DNA of 64,000 bases, taken from RPQJ01 sp963778185 (GTDB lineage Bacteria; Pseudomonadota; Gammaproteobacteria; Steroidobacterales; Steroidobacteraceae). Shown piece by piece: positions 17,672 through 26,588 of the stretch. Position 1 is the stretch's first letter. Every line of letters begins with the position of its first letter. The position numbers were made by a program, and so were the translations under genes. The stretch is from NCBI GenBank assembly GCA_963778185.1, contig CAVZTF010000004.1, forward strand, positions 496,001 through 560,000. Direction: 5' to 3'. Below the pieces are notes generated by a model. It saw nothing but the letters and a program-made list of their open reading frames with translations. It did no database searches and was not told where the DNA came from.

Positions 17672-19104
17672 GGAGTGTCCTTGCTGGCCGCAGCGGAAGC
17701 GGAGGAAGGGGACCACCCTCCGCCCAGCGACTTGTACAGACTGATGACCGCGAGCACGCCGTCGGCGCGTGTCCGGGCGAGGCTTTCCTCGACGGCCAGG
17801 ACGGTGCGGTCGGTCTCGAGCACCGACTGGAAGTCGACGAGCCCCGCGCCGTAGCGCTCCTGCGCCAACCGGGATGCGATCCGCGCCGACTCGACCGCTC
17901 GCGTCAGCGCATCGTCACGAATGCGGTTGCGGGAAAACGCAACGAGGGCGTTCTCCACGTCCTGCAGGGCAGCGAGCACGGCCTGCTCGTAGCTCACCTG
18001 CGCCTGTTCGCGCACGGCTTGCTGGATATCGACCTGATTGCGCAATCGTCCCGCCTCGAAGATCGGTGCCGTGATGCCGCCGAGCAGCGACGACACGGTC
18101 GCGCCGTCGTCGTCGAGCGCGCCCGCGGACAGCGCTTCGACCCCGACCGATCCCGACAGCCTGACCGACGGATAGCGTGCCGCCTCGGCCACGCCCACGC
18201 GGGCGGTTTCTGCCGCGAGCCTGCGCTCGGCCGCGCGGACGTCGGGTCGTTGACGCAGTGTGTCGGCCGGGATGCCGACCGCCAGTCCGTCCGGCACCCT
18301 GGGCAGGTTCGCGCTCGCATCGAGGCGCGCGTGTAGCGCATCCGGCGGCTGGCCGAGCAGGGCGTCCAGTCGGTGCTCGGCCTCCGCCAGGCTGGTTTCG
18401 AGGCTCGGGATCAGCGCTCGGGTCCGTTCGCGATTGGTGCGAGCCTGCTCGACGTCCTGCGCGCTGGCCAGCCCGGCCATTTCACGCCACTCGGTGAGTT
18501 GCAGCGTCTCGGACTGGCTGGCGAGGTTGTCGTGCGCGATGCGCAGCAGGGCCTGCTGTACCCGCACCTCGACGTAGTTGGCCGCGACCTCGGACACGAG
18601 GGTGACGCGGGTGTCGTCCAGGTCGGCGACCGCGGCTTCGAGATCGGCCTCGGCGGCCTCCACGCTGCGCCGCACGCCGCCGAAGACGTCGAGTTCCCAG
18701 CTCGCGTCGAACCCTGCGCTGTAGAACTCGCGTGCGTCGTAACCGCCGGAGTCACTGGCAGCCTCGGTGCGGCTGCCGGACGCAGTGGCGGACACGCTCG
18801 GATACCGGTCGGCGGCGGCCACCGCGCGACGCGCTCGTGATTCGCGCAGACGTGCCTGCGCGCTGCGCAGGTCCGGGCTTGCCTGTAACGCTTCGTCCAT
18901 GAGTGCGCAGAGCAGGGGATCCTCGAGGCGTCGCCACCACAGGCTCAGGTCGCCGGGTGTCGTGGCCCGCGTCGCGGTGTCCAGCCGGCTCCAGGCGGCC
19001 GGTACCTCGTCGCTGGGCGGCGTGTAATCCGGGCCGACCGTGATGCAACCCGCGAGGCCGAGGATTGCAAGCGTGGCGAGCGGACGGGCGCGGCGAATCC
19101 TCAT
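17668..19104 (-). CDS. outer-membrane efflux factor lipoprotein (NodT/OprM family)
   Basis: TolC-like channel of the pump encoded next to it. It has 478 residues with lipobox LAGC (Cys20) followed by TVGPDY, the hallmark of NodT/OprM proteins. Two tandem OEP domains of coiled-coil type follow (about 70-260 and 280-465), with the usual RPDVRAAERRLAAETA and ERYGAGLVDFQSVLE motifs. It is the first gene of a four-gene operon (channel, fusion protein, ATPase, permease) in which every junction overlaps, so the pump is self-contained and does not need a shared TolC. ATG 19104 is preferred over the TTG three codons upstream. Confidence 0.93.
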   Translation of the reverse strand: MRIRRARPLATLAILGLAGCITVGPDYTPPSDEVPAAWSRLDTATRATTPGDLSLWWRRLEDPLLCALMDEALQASPDLRSAQARLRESRARRAVAAADRYPSVSATASGSRTEAASDSGGYDAREFYSAGFDASWELDVFGGVRRSVEAAEADLEAAVADLDDTRVTLVSEVAANYVEVRVQQALLRIAHDNLASQSETLQLTEWREMAGLASAQDVEQARTNRERTRALIPSLETSLAEAEHRLDALLGQPPDALHARLDASANLPRVPDGLAVGIPADTLRQRPDVRAAERRLAAETARVGVAEAARYPSVRLSGSVGVEALSAGALDDDGATVSSLLGGITAPIFEAGRLRNQVDIQQAVREQAQVSYEQAVLAALQDVENALVAFSRNRIRDDALTRAVESARIASRLAQERYGAGLVDFQSVLETDRTVLAVEESLARTRADGVLAVISLYKSLGGGWSPSSASAAASKDTP

Positions 19105-19163
19105 GCGGGGCAATGCGGCATGTCGAGGGTAGACTCGGTCGGCGACCCGGTACCCGACGGGCT

Positions 19164-19688
19164 CTATTCCTCAGTCTCCACGTCTTGGTCGTCGCCGCCG
19201 CAGGCGCCGGACTTCTCTTCGTCGCCGATCTGCTGCATCGCCGCCTGGTTCTTGCGGTAGAAATCCACATTCGCCATGTCGACCTCCGGCGGCAGCTTTC
19301 CGCCCGGCTGCTCCAGTGCCCAGGCGGCAAGCCCGGCCTGCAGGACCGACATCGAGAACACCACGAATTCGCGCGGCGGCATGCCTGCGGACCGGAGCGC
19401 CTCGACGACGCCTGGCGTCGACACGAGCCTGGCGACCGCGGCGTCGATGCTGGTCACGTTCTCGCCGTCGTCATCGTCGTCGTCGCCGCAGGCGCCGGGT
19501 GCCTGCCCTTCGAGCTTGGAGACGTTGCGGACGGCGTGGCTGTATCTCTGCAAACCGGCGTCCGTCAGCCGGTAGGCGCTGATTTCCCTCGCGTCGGCAT
19601 CGGCCAGCGTCGCCGACGAGGGGAACCAGGCGAGCGCGAGGGTGATGGCGAGCCACGACGCACGAATGGGACGGGAAAGCGCGAACAT
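19164..19688 (-). CDS. exported acidic protein with two cysteines in Asp-rich motifs
   Basis: A 174-residue protein of unknown function. A signal peptide ends near ATLADADA. The mature chain has exactly two cysteines, Cys67 and Cys162, each inside a similar motif (GACGDDDDDDGE and GACGGDDQDVETEE). The middle is helical with FVVFSMSVLQAGLAAWALEQ. The acidic stretches could bind Ca2+ or other cations, and the two cysteines could form a disulphide. The upstream gene encodes a DsbA-like protein on the same strand, and the efflux operon follows by 59 bases. Confidence 0.65.
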   Translation of the reverse strand: MFALSRPIRASWLAITLALAWFPSSATLADADAREISAYRLTDAGLQRYSHAVRNVSKLEGQAPGACGDDDDDDGENVTSIDAAVARLVSTPGVVEALRSAGMPPREFVVFSMSVLQAGLAAWALEQPGGKLPPEVDMANVDFYRKNQAAMQQIGDEEKSGACGGDDQDVETEE

Positions 19689-19801
19689 GCCGGCCTCCGG
19701 ACCAGGTGGAAGGCAGGCGATGCTATCACGGGTGCGTCCGGGGCCCTCGAGGCGTCAGGCGGCTGGTCGAAGCCCCGTACCGGCCCGTCGCAGTGCGCGG
19801 G

Positions 19802-20539
19802 TCAGTTGGCGCGCTGCAATTCCTCGGCGACGAGGGCCAGCAACTGCTGCTGGCCGAAGCTCGGCAACGGCCGCCCGTTGACGAAGTATCCCGGGGTCGC
19901 CGTAACCTTGAGCGCCATGGCGTCGCTGCGATCCTGCGCGATGCGCTGCGCGACCTCGGGCGCACTCATGTCGGCCGTGAGCCTATCGATCTCCAGGCCC
20001 ACGCCCGAGATGGCCTGCATGGCCAGTTCCGGCTGCACGGTATGATTGGGCGCCCAGGAAGCCTGCGACGCGAGCAGGGCTTCGAGCGTCTCCCAGTACT
20101 TGTCCTGCCCGCGGCTGGCCTCGAGCAGCCTGACCACGTAGTCGGAACCGTCGTGGAAGGCGACGTGCCGCAGCGACAAGCGGATGCGGCCCGGGTTCTG
20201 CGCCATCAGTTGCTTCACCAGCGGGTAGAACTGGGCACAGGTCTCGCACGCCGGATCGATGAACTCGACGATGTGCACTCGCGCGCCCGGGTCGCCGAGG
20301 GTGGGCGCATGGCTGCTCACGAGGGCGGCCTGGTTCGTCACGGTCGTCGGTGCCGCTGCCGGCGTCGGCGACATCTTTCTTTCGTTGAGGATCATCGCGG
20401 CGGCGCTGGCCAGCAGCAATCCCACGATGGCGCTGACGACGATGACCCATCGACGGGTCTGTCGCGTTTGCTGCGTAGCGTCGGTGGCGGACGGACGGGG
20501 TGGCTGGCTGTCGCGGTTTCTCTGGGTCTTTCGGCTCAT
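19802..20539 (-). CDS. DsbA-like thiol-disulphide oxidoreductase, membrane-anchored
   Basis: A 245-residue protein with a basic cytoplasmic N-terminus (residues 1-30), one transmembrane helix (about 31-50) and a periplasmic thioredoxin fold. The active site is CETC (98-101) in FIDPACETCAQF, and the cis-Pro loop is in TATPGYFVNGRPL. This matches the DsbA/DsbG-like thioredoxin_4 family, which makes or isomerises disulphides. The start ATG at 20539 has AGGAG six bases upstream. The acidic two-cysteine protein encoded downstream is a possible client, which is inference from position. Confidence 0.88.
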   Translation of the reverse strand: MSRKTQRNRDSQPPRPSATDATQQTRQTRRWVIVVSAIVGLLLASAAAMILNERKMSPTPAAAPTTVTNQAALVSSHAPTLGDPGARVHIVEFIDPACETCAQFYPLVKQLMAQNPGRIRLSLRHVAFHDGSDYVVRLLEASRGQDKYWETLEALLASQASWAPNHTVQPELAMQAISGVGLEIDRLTADMSAPEVAQRIAQDRSDAMALKVTATPGYFVNGRPLPSFGQQQLLALVAEELQRAN

Positions 20540-20682
20540 CGGGACTCCTGTCAACTCGCGTAACTTCGCTGGTCTGGCGGAGAACTATACGGGGCTCCCG
20601 CAGCGCGTGCCGAATCGGTGGCGTATGCTTCATGAAGCGAAATTGCGGCGTATCCGTCGCGCGAACCAGGAGGGCGCACCAC

Positions 20683-21279
20683 ATGCAGATCACGGATATC
20701 CTCAACCAGATGGGCGGGATCCAGTCCATGGCCCGCGAACTCGGCATCGACGAATCGCAGGCCGCGACGGGCGCCGCGGCGTTGATTCCGGCGATCCTCG
20801 GCGGCTTCAAGAAACAGGCGCGCGCCCAACCGACCGGCCTCGAGGGACTGGCCGGGATGCTCGGCGGCCTTGGCGGCGGCGGGCTGCTGGACGAGGTGCT
20901 GGGTCCACAGCCGACCAACGTCGGTCATGGCAACGATGTCCTCGGCCAGATTTTCGGGTCGAAGGAGGTGAGCCGCACGGTCGCGCAGGACGCTTCCACG
21001 AAGACCGGGCTCGACCCGGCGCTGCTCAAGAAGATGCTGCCCATCCTGGCGATGCTGGTGGCCGGCTACATGGCACGGCAGGGAGGCACAGCTGCATCCG
21101 CGTCCGCAGCTCCGCAGTCCTCCGGCGGAGGCCTCGGCGACCTGCTGGGTGGCATGCTCGGCGGCGGGCGTCCAGCGGCCACGGGCGGGCCGGGCGGACT
21201 CGCCTCCATGCTCGACCTCGACGGCGACGGCAATCCGCTCGACGACATCCTCGGGATGGCGGGCAAGCTGATGCGCTGA
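20683..21279 (+). CDS. DUF937 family protein
   Basis: A 198-residue protein of the DUF937 family (function unknown). It starts with the typical ITDILNQMGGIQSMARELGI and has helical repeats, then Gly/Leu/Met-rich low-complexity segments (GLAGMLGGLGGGGLLD and GGGLGDLLGGMLGGGR) and a LDLDGDGNPLDDIL motif near the end that looks like a Ca2+-binding loop. The ATG at 20683 follows a strong AGGAGG at 20668-20673. It is divergent from the DsbA-like gene. Confidence 0.85.
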   Translation: MQITDILNQMGGIQSMARELGIDESQAATGAAALIPAILGGFKKQARAQPTGLEGLAGMLGGLGGGGLLDEVLGPQPTNVGHGNDVLGQIFGSKEVSRTVAQDASTKTGLDPALLKKMLPILAMLVAGYMARQGGTAASASAAPQSSGGGLGDLLGGMLGGGRPAATGGPGGLASMLDLDGDGNPLDDILGMAGKLMR

Positions 21280-21338
21280 TGCAGCTTGAGGTTACGTTTT
21301 GAAAGTCTAGGTAACCTACTGTGTACGTTTAAATAAAT

Positions 21339-21360
21339 CAGGCCCTCATGAGAGGGCCTG
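21339..21360 (-). terminator. Rho-independent terminator of the DUF3597 gene
   Basis: A perfect 9-bp stem (CAGGCCCTC at 21339-21347 with GAGGGCCTG at 21352-21360) and a 4-base loop. Read on the minus strand it is followed by ATTTATTT, so it ends transcripts of the gene at 21406-21807. Confidence 0.85.
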
Positions 21361-21405
21361 AAGGCGGACGCCAGACCGGAAATGCCGGCCCGCGTCGGCC
21401 ATCGT

Positions 21406-21807
21406 TCAGTCGAGCAAGTCCTTCGGTACGTTGCCGCCGTTGTCGGCAATCTTCTTGAGGACGGTCTTGTGCAGCCAGATGTTCATCTGGGCGGAGTCGC
21501 CCATCTTCTCGGCCGGGCAGCCGAGTTCCACGGCGAGTTCCTTGCGGGCCGCGAAGCTGCTGTCGATGTCGAGGAGCTTCAGCAGGTCGACGATCGAGGT
21601 CTTCCAGTTGAGTTTCTGGGGGTTGGCCGCCGCGAGTTTCTCCAGCTGCGCCACCACGTCGACGACGGCAATGGGCTTCGGCGGAGGAGGTGCCACGGGC
21701 GTGCCCGCAGGCGCCGTCCTGGGCGCGCCCGGGGCCGGAGCCGGTACCGGCTCTGCCGCCGCTTTCTTGATGCCCAGTTTCTCGAGGATCTTGCCGAAAA
21801 AGCTCAT
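21406..21807 (-). CDS. DUF3597 family protein
   Basis: A 133-residue cytoplasmic protein. It begins MSFFGKILEKLGI, has an Ala/Pro linker (residues 17-44) and a helical C-terminal domain: VDVVAQLEKLAA, LNWKTSIVDLLKLLDIDSS, LGCPAEKMGDSAQMN. This is the pattern of DUF3597, reported as a small fold related to LysM-linked proteins, function unknown. GGAGG lies upstream of the ATG at 21807 and a good terminator follows the gene, so it looks like an independent single-gene unit. Confidence 0.85.
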   Translation of the reverse strand: MSFFGKILEKLGIKKAAAEPVPAPAPGAPRTAPAGTPVAPPPPKPIAVVDVVAQLEKLAAANPQKLNWKTSIVDLLKLLDIDSSFAARKELAVELGCPAEKMGDSAQMNIWLHKTVLKKIADNGGNVPKDLLD

Positions 21808-21887
21808 TGAAACCTCCTTGCTTTACGCATTGGGTCACCGGCTAGATTGCGCCGCCGGGCTTGGCCCCGCAATGCGGGGTTCCGCTA

Positions 21888-23186
21888 TCACGCGGCCACG
21901 TCCGGGCCTCGCGAGTGGCGGCGGCGCACCAGGGCGCGCAGCACGAGACCGGCAGCGAGCCCGATGGCGACGTCCCGCACCGCCGTGAGCGAGCTCGTCA
22001 GCACTACGCCTGCGCAGCACGCCAGCGCGACCAGTGCGATCGCGACGCCCCCGGGGATCGGCACGGGTGCGGCTCCGTGGCGACGCCGCAGGACCAGGAG
22101 CGCGGCGCAGGTCGAGCCGTAAGTGATGATGCGTGCGATGACGAACACGGTCGCGATGTAGACAAACGTGCCCGTCACCGTGAGGAGCCATGATCCGAGC
22201 GCCATGACGACGATCGCGACCTGCGGCGTCCCGTGCAACGGATGCACGGCGGCGAGGCCCCGCGGCAGGTCGCCACTCGCGCCGAGCGCGTAGAAGATGC
22301 GCGGCGCCACCAGCATCGAGCCGGCCAGCCCCCCGGCGCAGGAGAACACGGCGGCGGCCACGATGACCGTGGCGCCGAGGGGACCGGTCAGGGCTTCCGC
22401 CGCGTCGGCGAGCGGTCGCGACGAATTCGCGAGGTCGGGAACGGTGGCGAAGCATGCGAGCATGAGGAACGCATAGAGCGCGCCGGCGATCATGACGCCG
22501 CCCAGAATGCTCACCGGAAGGTCACGGCGCGGATCGCGCATTTCGCCCGCGACGACGGCGGACTGCTCGAAACCGAAACAGGCGAAAAGCGCGAGCAGCA
22601 GCGCTTGCCCGAGCGCGGCAGGGCCCGCGGGCGACGACTCGGGCAGCGACTTCCAGCCGGCGAGCCACAGGCCCGCGGCGGCGAGGGGCAGCAGCGGCAG
22701 CAGCTTGGCGAGCGTGAGCAGGTTGCCTAACCCAGCGCCCTGGCGAACGCCGAGCAGGTTAGTCGCAGCGAGAATGGCGATGAACAGGGTGACCGCCGCG
22801 TTGCGCGTCCAGCGCGACTCGAGGGCCGGGAACAGCGCTGCCGCATAGTCGAGCATGATCACGGCAATCGCGGCGAACGCCGCAACCCGCGACAGCGCGA
22901 GCAGCCAGCCGACGGTGAAACCGGCGAGCGGGCCGAATGCGGCCCTGGCGTACACGGGCGGTCCACCCGTCGCGTCGAAGCGGCTCGCGACCTCGACCAG
23001 GCACAGCGCAAGCAGTGCGACGATCGCGAACGCCGCAAACAGCACCGCGAGACTGAAGCGGCCGGCGGCGGCTGCGACCGCCGACGGCATGGCGAAAATA
23101 CCGGCGCCCACGATCACGTTGATCGTGAGTGCGAGCACGTCGACGCGACGCAGGCTGCGGCGAAGTTCGCCGCCAGGCTGGCGCAC
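21888..23186 (-). CDS. APC-superfamily amino acid/organic acid permease
   Basis: Secondary transporter with about 12 hydrophobic helices in 432 residues. The first helix holds NVIVGAGIFAMPSAVA, matching the unwound substrate-binding helix of APC permeases, and helix 6 has ACFGFEQSAVVAGE. The start is a GTG at 23186, one base after the stop of the propionyl-CoA synthetase gene, so the two are almost certainly one operon. This suggests import of a compound that yields propionate or a related short-chain acid, which is inference. Confidence 0.82.
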   Translation of the reverse strand: MRQPGGELRRSLRRVDVLALTINVIVGAGIFAMPSAVAAAAGRFSLAVLFAAFAIVALLALCLVEVASRFDATGGPPVYARAAFGPLAGFTVGWLLALSRVAAFAAIAVIMLDYAAALFPALESRWTRNAAVTLFIAILAATNLLGVRQGAGLGNLLTLAKLLPLLPLAAAGLWLAGWKSLPESSPAGPAALGQALLLALFACFGFEQSAVVAGEMRDPRRDLPVSILGGVMIAGALYAFLMLACFATVPDLANSSRPLADAAEALTGPLGATVIVAAAVFSCAGGLAGSMLVAPRIFYALGASGDLPRGLAAVHPLHGTPQVAIVVMALGSWLLTVTGTFVYIATVFVIARIITYGSTCAALLVLRRRHGAAPVPIPGGVAIALVALACCAGVVLTSSLTAVRDVAIGLAAGLVLRALVRRRHSRGPDVAA

Positions 23187-23187
23187 C

Positions 23188-25080
23188 CTAGCGCCTGACG
23201 GCCGCGATGATCTGCTCGAGCGCGCTCGGGTCCTCGATGGTGGTCAGGTCGCCCGGGTCCTGACCCTCGCACAAGGCGCGGATCGAGCGGCGCAGCAGCT
23301 TTCCGGAGCGCGTCTTGGGCAGGGCAGTGACGAAGTGCACGCGTGACGGCCGCGCCACGGCGCCCAACTGGTCGTCGACCACCTTCATGACGTCCGCTTC
23401 GTGGGCGAGGCGCTTTGCGGGCGTATCGATCAGGCTCATGTCCTTGACGATGACGAAGGCTATCGCCGCCTGGCCCTTGAGCGCGTCCGTCACGCCGACC
23501 ACGGCCACCTCTGCGACGTTCGGGTGCGAGGAGATCGACTCCTCGATCTCGCGAGTGCCGAGGCGGTGGCCCGCGACGTTGATCACGTCGTCGGTGCGGC
23601 CGAGGATGAAGTAGTAGCCGTCGCTGTCGCGGATGCCCCAGTCGAAGGTCGAGTACACCTCCTGCCCGGGCACGCTCTTCCAGTACGTCTCGACGAAGCG
23701 GCGGTCGTCGCCCCAGACGGTGGTCATGCACCCCGGGGGCAGCGGGCCGCGGATGCCGACCACGCCCTTCTCGTTGGCGCCGACCTCCTCGCCGGTGAGC
23801 GCGTCGTACAGCCGCACGTCATAGCCGTAGACCGGCACGCCGGGCGAACCGAACTTGCCCGGCATCGGGTCGATGCCGCGCTGGATCGCGAGGATCGGCC
23901 AGCCGGTCTCGGTCTGCCAGTAGTTGTCGACGACGGGCTTGCCGAGGGCGTCGGAGATCCAGTGCGCCGTCGGCTCGTCGAGCGGCTCGCCGGCGAGGAA
24001 CAGCAGCCTGAGCGTGGAGAGGTCGTACTTGCCGAGGAACGCCGGGTCCTGTTTCTTCAGCACCCGGATCGCCGTGGGCGCCGAGAACATCGTCGTGACC
24101 TTGTACTGCTCGACGATCTTCCACCAGATGCCCGCGTCGGGCCGCAACGGCGTGCCCTCGTACAGGATGGTCGTCATGCCGGCGATCAGCGGGCCGTAGA
24201 CGATGTAGCTGTGGCCCACGACCCAGCCGATGTCGCTGGTGGCGAAGTAGGTCTCGCCCTTGCGGCCGTCGAAGATCAGCTTCATGGAGGCGGCGAGGGC
24301 GACGGCGTAGCCACCCGTGTCGCGCTGTACGCCCTTCGGTTTGCCGGTGGTGCCGCTCGTGTAGAGGATGTAGCTCGGCTCGGAGCTCTCGAGCCACTCG
24401 CACGGCAGCTCGTCGTTCATTTGCCCGGCGCGCAGCTGAGCGTAGTCGACGTCGCGGCCCGCCACCCGGGCCATGTCGGCGAGCCCGCGGTCGACCAGCA
24501 CCACGTGTGCGGGAGGGGACTTCGACAGACCGATGGCCTCGTCCAGCAGGTGCTTGTAGGGCACGACCTTGCCCGCGCGCGAACCGGCGTCGGCGCTAAC
24601 GATCACCTTCGGCCGCGCGTCGTCGATGCGCGTCGCAAGGCTGTGGGAGGCGAATCCGCCGAACACCACGGAGTGGATGGCGCCGATGCGCGCGCAGGCG
24701 AGCATGGCGTAGACCGCCTCCGGGATCATCGGCATGTAGATCAGCACCCGGTCGCCCCTGGCGACGCCCAGCGCACGCAGGACGCCCGCCATGCGGTTCA
24801 CTTCCCGGTACAGCTGCCGGAACGTGTGCGTCCTGTGCTCGCCGGTCTCGGTCGAGACGTAGATCAGCGCCGGGGCGTCCCCTTGCGTTGCCAGATGCCG
24901 GTCGACCGCGTTGTGGCAGAGATTGGTGCGACCGCCGACGAACCACCGGGCGAACGGAGGCCGCGAATAGTCGAGCACCTGGTTGAACGGCGCTTGCCAG
25001 TCGATCAAGGTCGCCTGCTCGCGCCAGAAGCCGTCCGGATCCCTGGTCGACCGGGCGTGGAACTCCTGGTAGTTCGTCAC
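23188..25080 (-). CDS. prpE: propionyl-CoA synthetase
   Basis: Activates propionate (and less well acetate) with ATP and CoA to propionyl-CoA through an acyl-AMP. The 630-residue, ANL-family protein has the PrpE-type N-terminus (QVLDYSRPPFARWFVGGRTN), AMP-binding motif YTSGTTGKPKG, DNYWQTETGWP and the hinge region GRTDDVINVAGHRL. The adenylation lysine lies in TRSGKLLRR (Lys594), which in PrpE and Acs homologues is the residue inactivated by Pat acyltransferase and restored by deacylases. Genes for both kinds of enzyme lie 1.5-5 kb away. It is followed directly by the APC permease gene. Confidence 0.95.
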   Translation of the reverse strand: MTNYQEFHARSTRDPDGFWREQATLIDWQAPFNQVLDYSRPPFARWFVGGRTNLCHNAVDRHLATQGDAPALIYVSTETGEHRTHTFRQLYREVNRMAGVLRALGVARGDRVLIYMPMIPEAVYAMLACARIGAIHSVVFGGFASHSLATRIDDARPKVIVSADAGSRAGKVVPYKHLLDEAIGLSKSPPAHVVLVDRGLADMARVAGRDVDYAQLRAGQMNDELPCEWLESSEPSYILYTSGTTGKPKGVQRDTGGYAVALAASMKLIFDGRKGETYFATSDIGWVVGHSYIVYGPLIAGMTTILYEGTPLRPDAGIWWKIVEQYKVTTMFSAPTAIRVLKKQDPAFLGKYDLSTLRLLFLAGEPLDEPTAHWISDALGKPVVDNYWQTETGWPILAIQRGIDPMPGKFGSPGVPVYGYDVRLYDALTGEEVGANEKGVVGIRGPLPPGCMTTVWGDDRRFVETYWKSVPGQEVYSTFDWGIRDSDGYYFILGRTDDVINVAGHRLGTREIEESISSHPNVAEVAVVGVTDALKGQAAIAFVIVKDMSLIDTPAKRLAHEADVMKVVDDQLGAVARPSRVHFVTALPKTRSGKLLRRSIRALCEGQDPGDLTTIEDPSALEQIIAAVRR

Positions 25081-25108
25081 TTCGCTCTCCCAGTGTTACT
25101 GCGGCATC

Positions 25109-26587
25109 ATGCCGGCCATGGATCCGGGAAAGAATAATACTTTCGACGTCGCCATCGTCGGGGCGGGCTTCGGCGGCCTGTGCATGGCCATCAAGCTGCT
25201 CGAGGCCGGAATCCGCAACTTCGTGATCCTCGAGAAGGATCGCGAGGTCGGCGGTACCTGGCGCGACAATACCTACCCCGGCTGCGCCTGCGACGTGCAG
25301 TCGCACATGTACTCATACTCGTTCGAGGGCAAGCCGGACTGGAGCCGGCGCTACCCGGGCTGGCAGGAGATCCAGCAGTACATCCTCGACGTCACGGCCA
25401 GGCACGGCCTGCGCCAGTACATCCGCTTCGGCCGGGAGGTCACCGGCGCCCGATTCGATGCCGGCCGCGCGACCTGGTCGCTCGAGACGGCGTCGGGCGA
25501 GCGCGTGGTTGCGAGGCACTTCGTGCTGGCCACGGGGCCGCTGCACGTGCCGCAGATCCCCGGCATCCCGGGCCTGGAGTCCTTCGCGGGCAAGGTGTTC
25601 CACTCGGCGCGCTGGGACCACTCGTACGACATGAAGGGCAAACGCGTGGCTTCCATCGGCACGGGCGGCAGCGCCATCCAGTACTGCCCGGAGATCGGGC
25701 CGGAGGTCGCGCAGCTTCACGTCTTCCAGCGCACGCCCGCGTGGGTCATCCCGCGCGACATGCGTGGCTACACCGCGGCGGCGAAGCGTCGCTACGCGCG
25801 TTTCCCGTGGCTGCGCAAGCTGCATCGTGCGCGCCTGTACTGGTCGAACGAGTCCCGCGTCTGGCCGATCTTCCATCCGCGGCTGGCGCGGCTGTTCCAG
25901 TGGCTGGTCCGGCGCTTCATCCGCTGGCAGGTGAAGGAGCCGGCACTGGCCCGCCGTCTCACGCCGGACTACACGATCGGCTGCAAGCGCATCCTGATCT
26001 CGAACGCCTGGTACCCGATGTTCCGCCGCCCGAACGTGGAGCTGGTGACGGCCGGCATCCGCGAGATACGCACGAACGGCATCGTGACCGACGACGGCGT
26101 CGAGCGCACGGTGGACTGCATCCTCCTCGGCACGGGCTTCGTGGTGGACCCGCGCATCTACATGCAACACTTCCCGGTGACCGGACTGCCGGGCCACGTG
26201 CTCGCCGAGGACTGGCGGGAAGGCGCCGAGGCCTACTATGGCGTCACGGTCAGCGGCTATCCGAACATGTACCAGCTGCTCGGCCCGAACTCGGCGCTGG
26301 GCCACAACTCCGTCGTGTTCATGATCGAGTGCCAGGTGCGATACGTGATGGAATGCCTGCGCGAGCTGCGTAAGCGCGGTGCCGCTTGCCTCGACGTGCG
26401 GCCACAGGCCCAGGCCGAGTTCAACGCGCGCCTGCAGCGGCAGATGCGGGGCACGGTGTGGAGCTCCGGCTGCCGCAGCTGGTACCAGCAGGCGGACGGC
26501 CGGAACTTCACGCTCTGGCCCTGGTCGACGTGGCGGTACTGGCTGGCCACGCGGCGCGTGGAGCCCTCGCACTACCGTTACTTCTAG
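25109..26587 (+). CDS. flavin-dependent Baeyer-Villiger-type monooxygenase
   Basis: An FAD- and NADPH-dependent monooxygenase of 492 residues. It has the FAD dinucleotide motif GAGFGG (residues 18-23), the GGTWRDNTYPGCACD motif, the Baeyer-Villiger fingerprint F-x-G-x3-H-x3-W-D (FAGKVFHSARWD), and the NADPH motif GTGGSA. The family turns ketones into esters or lactones, and the exact substrate cannot be read here. A second ATG at 25118 is an alternative start. The gene is divergent from prpE and its stop lies one base from that of the deacetylase gene. Esters from such an enzyme could feed short-chain acids, which is inference. Confidence 0.88.
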   Translation: MPAMDPGKNNTFDVAIVGAGFGGLCMAIKLLEAGIRNFVILEKDREVGGTWRDNTYPGCACDVQSHMYSYSFEGKPDWSRRYPGWQEIQQYILDVTARHGLRQYIRFGREVTGARFDAGRATWSLETASGERVVARHFVLATGPLHVPQIPGIPGLESFAGKVFHSARWDHSYDMKGKRVASIGTGGSAIQYCPEIGPEVAQLHVFQRTPAWVIPRDMRGYTAAAKRRYARFPWLRKLHRARLYWSNESRVWPIFHPRLARLFQWLVRRFIRWQVKEPALARRLTPDYTIGCKRILISNAWYPMFRRPNVELVTAGIREIRTNGIVTDDGVERTVDCILLGTGFVVDPRIYMQHFPVTGLPGHVLAEDWREGAEAYYGVTVSGYPNMYQLLGPNSALGHNSVVFMIECQVRYVMECLRELRKRGAACLDVRPQAQAEFNARLQRQMRGTVWSSGCRSWYQQADGRNFTLWPWSTWRYWLATRRVEPSHYRYF

Positions 26588-26588
26588 C

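Noticed and set aside
23401..25137. Long plus-strand frame opposite prpE
   Set aside because: Low-complexity Asp/Val/Arg translation, no motifs; prpE on the other strand is unmistakable.
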